Assembly (NCBI RefSeq): GCF_010119245.1
Contig: NZ_WNKG01000008.1
Location: 186,001-250,000, forward strand
Direction: 5' to 3'
DNA from: Cyclobacterium salsum
GTDB taxonomy: Bacteria > Bacteroidota > Bacteroidia > Cytophagales > Cyclobacteriaceae
Length of the DNA stretch: 64,000 nt
Part shown: in pieces, positions 55,533 through 61,787 of the stretch
Numbering within the stretch: position 1 is the stretch's first letter
How the letters are laid out: every line of letters begins with the position of its first letter
Translations under genes and position numbers: made by a program
The notes under the pieces: generated by a model
What the model was told of the DNA's origin: nothing
The model's input: the letters and a program-made list of their open reading frames with translations, nothing else
The model's database searches: none

Positions 55533-55997
55533 TTAGAACTTTGCTATTTGTTTGTCCAGGTCGTTGAACTCCGTGTCGGTTCTTAATTCAAAAAAAATCA
55601 TTTCTGTATCCAAAATATTCTCTTCCAGCAATTCTATTTCTTCCCTAAACGCGGACACTGTTTTGGGACAGTCGGCTTCAATTTTACTTTCCTCCATTGC
55701 TTTCAGATCAGATTTAAACCCAGAAAGCATGCCCAGGCAAATATGAAGAATCGAACTAACTTTTTGCAATGTCTCTTCGGTTGAGTTGGTTTCGATCCAG
55801 GTCAGTTTTTCAAGTTGAGAAGAGACTATTTTCATTAATTGAACCTTTTGATCGATTACATTAATGAAATCGGTAATTGTGTCCAAATAATGATTTAAGG
55901 CCTCTTGATGGCGATTATTCAAGTCTCGCGCTTTCAATGAGCTTTCTCCAATTTCATCAAAAGCACCTCCAATTGTTGGGTTTAATGTTTGGTTCAT
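55533..55997 (-). CDS. Uncharacterised helical protein of the accessory region
   Basis: 154 residues from the ATG at 55997 (MNQTLNPTIGG); an in-frame start at 56075 adds a less likely 26 residues. Almost entirely predicted helix with coiled-coil character (RHQEALNHYLDTITDFINVI, EEIELLEENILDTEMIFFEL). No motif is recognised. It lies among mobile-element remnants, and its upstream 340 bp is AT-rich. Confidence 0.5.
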   Translation of the reverse strand: MNQTLNPTIGGAFDEIGESSLKARDLNNRHQEALNHYLDTITDFINVIDQKVQLMKIVSSQLEKLTWIETNSTEETLQKVSSILHICLGMLSGFKSDLKAMEESKIEADCPKTVSAFREEIELLEENILDTEMIFFELRTDTEFNDLDKQIAKF

Positions 55998-56075
55998 GGA
56001 TTTTTGATTTAAAATAAAAAGAATAAAATCAATAAAAGCGCTGATTTTTAACTCGTTACATGGTATTTTCTGCAA

Positions 56076-56419
56076 CGAATCCTTACAAATATGGTAATCA
56101 AATTGTTACAAAACAATACTTTTTGTACCACTATTTCGAAACTTTTTGTTACTTAATTCACGATTAATACTGGCAAACGATCCAAAAAATTTGTTTTTTT
56201 TTACATTTTGTTTAATAACTATTCAAGAAGCGAAATAAACATTTATTTACGATACGAAAGATCAATGGTCTACCGAGATAATTCTAATCTCTTGCCAAAT
56301 AATGGTGCATTCTTATTTACCGAAAGTGGTGCAGTTTTATTTACCGATAACACAAACTAAGCTAAGTAGTGCTAGTCAAAATCAAAAACTGATCTAGACG
56401 TAGACGAAATCCAAATTTC
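56076..56419. other. 344-bp AT-rich intergenic region
   Basis: No gene. Besides an AT-rich promoter-like stretch for the minus-strand ORF, its right half carries two tandem 22-mers that resemble IS21 terminal repeats (56,303-56,348). Otherwise nothing recognisable. Confidence 0.5.
56303..56348. repeat. Two tandem 22-mers resembling an IS21-family end
   Basis: TGGTGCATTCTTATTTACCG (56,303-56,322) and TGGTGCAGTTTTATTTACCG (56,327-56,346) recur with a 24-bp period. Repeated 20-mers of this kind form the ends of IS21-family elements, but no istA/istB is present, so this would be a solo remnant. Confidence 0.4.
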
Positions 56420-58639
56420 TCAAAAAGCAATACTCCTATCCTTCCAATATAAACCAAATAATTCTTCAAAAGAGTTGAAATTAGTAGATGCATATGGATA
56501 GTTCGGCGAAATAAAAAATTTATCATTATTTTTTTCAACAATTATGAATGTTTTAATATATGGTCTCAAACTCCAACTAATTCTGTTTACATCAACTTTC
56601 TTAAAGTAAATTGATTGGCAATTTTCAAACAGCATTTTCTTTGATTGGATATGGTATATATCAATTGAGCTGTTTTTACAACACTTTAATAATGTAAACC
56701 AATTTGGGGATACTAAAGAAGTTATTTCCGTATAATTAAAATCAATGTAAATTTTATTCTCTTTAGATAAAACACCAAAAAAACCTCTACTTTTTACAAT
56801 GTAAATACCTTTATAAAAAACAGGTGGAGATTCTGAATTAAATCTATAAATAAACTTTCTTTTTAAGTTGAAAACCTGATATAATCCATTTTCTAAAAGA
56901 ATCAAATATTCATTGCTAAAAGTAGTTGGCGAAGAACGGTTATGATCAATTAGTGAACTACTATATCCACTTAAAATATTATCGCAAGTATAGTCCAAAA
57001 TTTTCTCTCCGCTGATATTGATTATTCCATATCTATTAATTTTACAAATAAAATAAGAGTCATTCAATAAAATGGGTATTTCTTCAAAACCTGATTCTGA
57101 AATAAGATCTCCATTAATATTATATAATTTATAAACCATAGAAATTATGCCTGATATAAACTTGCCATTATAAAGGATTGGAACACTGTCAAATGAAAGC
57201 TTCTTATTAATAGACCCATCACTTTCTATAAGTTTGTAACTATTTTCAAACCGAATAATAAACTTTCCATTCCTATGGAGGATCTCTTCGGCATAAGTTG
57301 CCGCTATTAAGATACTTAGATGCTGATCTAAAATAATTATTTTTTGATCATTATCTTTTACTTTATATAGATTAAGTGAAGAATTAATATTAAAAGCTTC
57401 TATTTTCTGAAAATTATGATCTTTCTTAATCAGATTATAAGGGATTAAACCTATAATATCTTTACTTATATCAATATTTTTTCCTTTTATATTAACAGTA
57501 AAGAAATTTTCTTTGCACAATATTTTTTCATCTGAAAAACAATAAGGTGGAGACGTAGGGTTCGGGTATATGACTCCCCATTTTCCATTGATTTTTATTT
57601 GATATATCTTTTTATTTTCTAATACTATGGGTAAATTGTCTGTAACTGTTAATTGGTAAAGTGCGGTATTTTTATATTTAAAATCATAATAGTTATTTTT
57701 GCGAATAAATACAATATTCCTTTCAGTTAAAAAATATGATATTATTTCATAATAATTATTATTTTGATTTCTAATTTTTCCCCGTTCTTTTAATTTTTGG
57801 TAAGTAGGTTTTATTATAAAATCTGATAATTCGATACTAAAAACACCAAATTTACCACTCTCAGAGAGTATAAATAGATCATCAGAAATTTGATTTGGCT
57901 CGGTTTCAAAAAACGATAATTCTTCAATTTTCAATATGTTTACATCCTCATGTATTTTAAAATATTTGTAATAGTAATTGGAATCATTTATAATTATCCA
58001 ATAATTTGATATTTCTATATTATTTTCAGTTAATGTTGTAATAATTATTCTTTTGCTAAAAGATTTTTCAGTACTATAGGCCAATCCTTTTTGGTTATTC
58101 TGAAAAATTTTAAAAACATTATATTTTTCATAATAAATTAATTTATCGATATTTTCTATATTTTTAATTTCAATTGGTTGATTATTTTTAAATCTGTAAA
58201 GTTTATAATTCGATTCTGATTTTCCGGCTATTAAACCCAATTCAACGAAGTCCTCATAATTTTTGTCAGCTGTATTTTCTTTTCCCTCTAAGAATTCTAT
58301 TATTTCTTTACTTATTTTGTAATCAATATTAATTACCAGTTCTTGCCTTTCATAAAGCCAACTTTCAATTTCCGTATAGTTTTTTATTTTAAAATTTTCA
58401 ATGAATTTTAGTTGCTCAAGTTCCTTAATATTATTTGTAATATTAAATATATAATCATTCCTCCTTTCGTAAATCGGAACAGAGTAATATATCTTTGCTC
58501 CGCCTCCTCCCGGCTCTGTTTTTTCTCGTTCTTCTCCGATTTTATGACTAGTCGAAAAAATAATCGTATCCCTTTCATGAGAATCTTTTTGGTAATTAAT
58601 ATAGTCAGGTTTATAGCTTTTTTTTATTATTCTATTCAT
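56420..58639 (-). CDS. Large AT-rich WG-repeat protein
   Basis: 739 residues from the ATG at 58639; a TTG at 58663 adds eight residues. No signal peptide or membrane helix. Several WG/KWG-like beta repeats can be seen: GKFGVFSIELSDFIIKPTY, GKWGVIYPNP, NRYGIINISGEKIL and RGFFGVLSKENKIYIDFNY, with more diverged units between. The N-terminal 110 residues contain a GGGG loop and no known motif. Codon use is much more AT-rich (Lys, Asn, Ile) than in the core genes, pointing to recent transfer. It sits between an IS21-like end and an IS1595 element. Function unknown; a defence role is only suggested by location. Confidence 0.65.
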   Translation of the reverse strand: MNRIIKKSYKPDYINYQKDSHERDTIIFSTSHKIGEEREKTEPGGGGAKIYYSVPIYERRNDYIFNITNNIKELEQLKFIENFKIKNYTEIESWLYERQELVINIDYKISKEIIEFLEGKENTADKNYEDFVELGLIAGKSESNYKLYRFKNNQPIEIKNIENIDKLIYYEKYNVFKIFQNNQKGLAYSTEKSFSKRIIITTLTENNIEISNYWIIINDSNYYYKYFKIHEDVNILKIEELSFFETEPNQISDDLFILSESGKFGVFSIELSDFIIKPTYQKLKERGKIRNQNNNYYEIISYFLTERNIVFIRKNNYYDFKYKNTALYQLTVTDNLPIVLENKKIYQIKINGKWGVIYPNPTSPPYCFSDEKILCKENFFTVNIKGKNIDISKDIIGLIPYNLIKKDHNFQKIEAFNINSSLNLYKVKDNDQKIIILDQHLSILIAATYAEEILHRNGKFIIRFENSYKLIESDGSINKKLSFDSVPILYNGKFISGIISMVYKLYNINGDLISESGFEEIPILLNDSYFICKINRYGIINISGEKILDYTCDNILSGYSSSLIDHNRSSPTTFSNEYLILLENGLYQVFNLKRKFIYRFNSESPPVFYKGIYIVKSRGFFGVLSKENKIYIDFNYTEITSLVSPNWFTLLKCCKNSSIDIYHIQSKKMLFENCQSIYFKKVDVNRISWSLRPYIKTFIIVEKNNDKFFISPNYPYASTNFNSFEELFGLYWKDRSIAF

Positions 58640-58721
58640 TTTTTTCAATTTTCTATTATCCAATTAAATACTTAAAAAAAAAATTCAATACGCAGGTAAA
58701 GAGTATTATATATAATTCTAT

Positions 58722-59661
58722 GAATAAGGCACTTATCAAATAAACGCTTTGTACGGATAAGGTGGCATTGCCACCATCCTTTGCAGTAGATTCTCAAAAA
58801 TCCCTTCTTTCATTTTATGGCGATTGTACCGGTAGGTATACTCATTAATGTAGGGTTGAAGGTCTCTAACCGGGTGATGGGTTCCCCGCATCCATGCTTT
58901 GACCATAATAATTACCCGATGCATCTGCTTGAAATTTTCTCCCTTCTTTCCTGATTTTTCACGGACCAGTTTCGGAAAATGGGCCTCCATACCCTTATAG
59001 CCACTCCAGCAGTCAGTCTTTACCTGTGCGTCTTTATCTATATGATCTTTCATAAACCCTCCAAGATTGATCTTTGAGGCGGTTTCAATAACCCTTCCGT
59101 ACCAACGGGAAACACCAACTAAACCCCTTTCTATACCCACCACCATGATTTTCTCATTCCTCTCGTTTCTTCCCAGTGCTTGGTCATCCTGACCGCCCAC
59201 ATCGGTTTCGTCCATTTCTACTTTCCCCATCATGGGAAAGTTCTGGCTGCTTTCCGTTTCCTTCATCACTTTCCGCTTAAAAAGCCAGCAAGTCTTTTTT
59301 TTGCCTGAGTTCAAGTCTACGGCTTAATTCCCCGCTACTGACGCCATTTTTGTCAGTAGAAACATAATAAACGATATAGAATGCCTTTAGAAGAGGGGAT
59401 TTGCAGTTGTGAAAAAGGGTGCCAGCCGTTAGTGATTCTAGACGGCTACATTTGGTACACTGTCTGTCAAATTCATTAATCCCCTTACAATGGTGTGAAT
59501 GGCCGCATCTTTTACAAATATATCCATCCTTCCACTTCATATCTTCCAAATATTCATAACATGATCTATCATCGGGCAACCGGTCCTTAAATTCGAATAT
59601 AGACAGACTCTTATACTCCTTTTCCAAAAAACCGACGTTTAACGGCTATATGCCCTTATTC
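58722..59661 (-). mobile_element. IS1595-family insertion sequence with frameshifted transposase
   Basis: The imperfect terminal inverted repeats GAATAAGGCACTTATC... (58,722-58,746) and GAATAAGGGCATATAG... (59,636-59,661, reverse strand) enclose a single transposase reading region. No clear 8-bp target duplication is seen at the edges, so the insertion is old or the flanks were rearranged. Confidence 0.7.
58736..59627 (-). pseudogene. IS1595-family transposase, disrupted by +1 frameshift in an A8 run
   Basis: Two frames join into one transposase. The first half (59,277-59,627, TTG start) carries the zinc ribbon (CKRCGHSHHCKG...CTKC) and SLTAGTLFHNCKSPLLKAF. The second half (58,736-59,314 frame) carries EMDETDVGGQDD, KTDCWSGYKGM and a C-terminal HHPVRDLQPYINEYTYRYNR, which fit the DDE (DDxN/E) core. 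They meet at eight A on the coding strand (59,294-59,301 region). Removing one A restores LRQKKTCWLFKRK. So either the gene is dead by a one-base insertion or transcriptional slippage on the A-run restores the protein. Confidence 0.8.
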
Positions 59662-59736
59662 TTGTCATTTAACAAATGCCTTATTCAATTCGATAAATTG
59701 ATAGTTTTCTCCTTTCACTACCACAGTACACGAGTT

Positions 59737-61305
59737 TTACCTTTTAATCAATTCATTCAAAATATTCCAATGCTTCTTTATCTGTCCTCTGATTTTATTG
59801 TTTTTCATATTGTCAGCGGCTTTGTAAGCATAGGTCAGAAAATTGCCATAATTGTAATAATCGGACTTTTCAAACTTGGACAGGTTAGGATTCCAAATCC
59901 ATTTTCTTATTCGCTTTGCTCCTTTGTAAGAGTACTTCTTGAAAATTCTCTTCTTGAAAAGTTCTCCTTTTGTTTTTGAAGCCGGACGCTTTGAATAATT
60001 TTTTGCCCTTCTAACATACTTCTTCATTTTTCGATAATACCCCGATAAACTCGCTGACTTCAGAAATGAGTATTCACCATCGAATTCGAATCCTAGGTAA
60101 ACAAGGTTTTTATTCCAATTAATCCCTTTCTCAAACTCCTGACCACATTTAAGCTGACCCTGCGAATCTCTCGTAAAGTGAAAAATCTGTGTTTTTGTTG
60201 GCTGTATCTCCAAGCAAACTTTATCAATTTCCGAGTAAACCAATTTTTCCAAGTCAGATTTCTTTGACTTAGGACAAACTACGATAATGTCATCGGAATA
60301 TCTTCGATATAATCCCCTTTCGGAAACGAAATCATTAACAGCTTTATCAAAATTCAATAGGTAAATGTTTGCAAGAACTGAACTAATCGGTGAGCCTTGA
60401 GGGATTCCAAAATTTCTATAGACAACTCTTCCGTTGTTGAGCTTTTTGGTTTTAGAAGGTTGCAGCAACTTCCCTTTAACTTTCAAAAAATCCCTCGCAT
60501 TACAAAAAGCGACAGCATTCTGGTCTTTTAGGTATTTAATTTTTTTTATTGGCTTTTTTTTAATTGGGCCTAGCGAACCATCTTTCCTAATTTTACGAGT
60601 AATTATTCTATCCTTGAATTCCTCAAATATATCAACAATATCGATATGACTAAACCGAGTAATGTTTTTGAATACATTAAAATGATCGAAAGGAAGTTCG
60701 CCTTCTATCAAACCATCACTACTCCCAAGAACCTCAGCCCATCTTTTTCTAAGTATCTTGTGGTTTATATGGTCGAAAAAACTGGAAATATCAAAAGCAA
60801 TTACAACAAATTCAGTTGATTGGTATGTCCTAATGAATTCAAAAGCATCATTTGCAAAATCAATATTACATTTGTTTGGTCCATCGTTCGTTGATGGGTC
60901 TACGGGAATTGACCGATAAGCATTAACCACATCAGATAAATTGTAAAAAGATTCCTTTATTTTCTCCTCATACGCCTTTCCTAATTGCTGAGCGTAATAG
61001 CTAAAAACCAGGGAATCAAGGTGGCTAGCATAAAATAGCTCTCTGATTTTCTCACTCCCTTTCCTTAAAACTTTTCCATTTTCCTTAAACTTGGAATCAA
61101 GCTTACCATCTTCTTCACAGTAAACTTTCCTATATTTTCGAACACTAAGAGACTTGTGGATAAATGGCAAAAACCGATGCTTCGCAATTTTTGCAGGATT
61201 TTTGATATAGGGCTCAATCCATTTGTGGCGATCCTTCACATTAAGAGGAAGACCTATATGAGGGTAACGTTTAAGTTTAAACCAATCCTTTTTCTTTTTC
61301 ATCAT
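59737..61305 (-). CDS. Stand-alone antiviral-type reverse transcriptase, DRT2 (UG2)-like
   Basis: 522 residues from the ATG at 61305 (ATGATG); a TTG at 61392 in the same frame would add 29 residues that lie inside the putative leader RNA. RT landmarks are AFDISSFFDHINHKIL (motif A, about 170-185), FGIPQGSPISSVLANIYL (motif B, about 299-316), YRRYSDDIIVV (catalytic YSDD about 336-339) and YLGFEFDG. There is no maturase, HNH or integrase domain, so it is not a group II intron RT. The N-terminal WFKLKRYPHIGLPL...IKNPAKIAKHRFLPFIHK and the FYASHLDSLVFSYYAQQL region match what I recall of UG2/DRT2 defence RTs. Composition is AT-rich; flanked by an IS and by type I restriction genes. RT identity is near certain, the DRT2 class is inferred. 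Confidence 0.85.
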   Translation of the reverse strand: MMKKKKDWFKLKRYPHIGLPLNVKDRHKWIEPYIKNPAKIAKHRFLPFIHKSLSVRKYRKVYCEEDGKLDSKFKENGKVLRKGSEKIRELFYASHLDSLVFSYYAQQLGKAYEEKIKESFYNLSDVVNAYRSIPVDPSTNDGPNKCNIDFANDAFEFIRTYQSTEFVVIAFDISSFFDHINHKILRKRWAEVLGSSDGLIEGELPFDHFNVFKNITRFSHIDIVDIFEEFKDRIITRKIRKDGSLGPIKKKPIKKIKYLKDQNAVAFCNARDFLKVKGKLLQPSKTKKLNNGRVVYRNFGIPQGSPISSVLANIYLLNFDKAVNDFVSERGLYRRYSDDIIVVCPKSKKSDLEKLVYSEIDKVCLEIQPTKTQIFHFTRDSQGQLKCGQEFEKGINWNKNLVYLGFEFDGEYSFLKSASLSGYYRKMKKYVRRAKNYSKRPASKTKGELFKKRIFKKYSYKGAKRIRKWIWNPNLSKFEKSDYYNYGNFLTYAYKAADNMKNNKIRGQIKKHWNILNELIKR

Positions 61306-61685
61306 TAAAAAAGCAGGGGAGACCCATGCGAAGCTATTTGCTTTTACAAAAACCCGATTAGGTTTTCGGACATATACATGCTTTTTCGACAAATGAATTA
61401 ATAGTTCACATGCCGCTCCGACTCAAGCTGGGTAGCAAAATTAGTTTTGTATCTTTACAAATAGGAACAATATGCTCTATAAGAAACACACAAGTCACAA
61501 GGTTTACCATGTAGTCAGAAGACTGCTGGTTCACATAGCGGCTCGCCTCCTAGTGGAAATAATCCTTCGGTGGTTAGCAATTCTGGAATACCTTGACACC
61601 AACCGTTTTTCTTTCGATCAAGTTGGGCATGACAAGAGAATTTCTCCTCTATACCTTAAAACGTATATATCAGCTCTCCCACTGC
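61306..61685 (-). ncRNA. Putative structured template RNA upstream of the reverse transcriptase
   Basis: About 380 bp without an ordinary gene between hsdR and the RT gene. A promoter lies directly upstream (61,691-61,720). Predicted stems include CGGTTGGT/ACCACCG (one bulge), ACCA..AGTC-TTCT-GACT..TGGT and TTTGTA-AAGA-TACAAA. A terminator-like hairpin (61,348-61,366) would end the RNA shortly before the RT start. DRT2 systems carry such an RNA as reverse-transcription template in this position. Borders are approximate. Confidence 0.5.
61348..61366 (-). terminator. Terminator-like hairpin at the end of the putative template RNA
   Basis: On the minus strand AAAACC pairs with GGTTTT around TAATCG, ending in five T. 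A second stem (AAAAGCA/TGCTTTT, 61,306-61,344) with a T-run directly precedes the RT start, so most transcripts may stop before the RT gene. Confidence 0.5.
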
Positions 61686-61690
61686 TATGG

Positions 61691-61720
61691 GAAAATTAAC
61701 ATTTTATTTTTTAAATTCAA
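61691..61720 (-). promoter_or_regulatory. Promoter of the putative template RNA and RT
   Basis: On the minus strand TTG (61,718-61,720), a 19-bp spacer and TAATTTTC (61,691-61,698) match the Bacteroidota -33/-7 promoter except for the last base of the -7 box. Start is predicted near 61,685. Confidence 0.6.
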
Positions 61721-61753
61721 AAGCCTCAAATAGCGCAAAATGCATAAAATAGT

Positions 61754-61777
61754 AGAATTATTCCAGAATTTAATTCT
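61754..61777 (-). terminator. Weak terminator after hsdR
   Basis: AGAATTA/TAATTCT inverted repeat with a 10-nt loop, followed on the minus strand by ACTATTTTATG; an overlapping palindrome CAGAATT-T-AATTCTG is also present. Confidence 0.4.
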
Positions 61778-61787
61778 GCTTATTCAA

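Noticed and set aside
61472-61699. 75-codon plus-strand ORF as an ordinary small gene
   Set aside because: It runs antisense through the putative template RNA and ends inside its promoter; no promoter or leader of its own is seen. Kept only as a possible neo frame.
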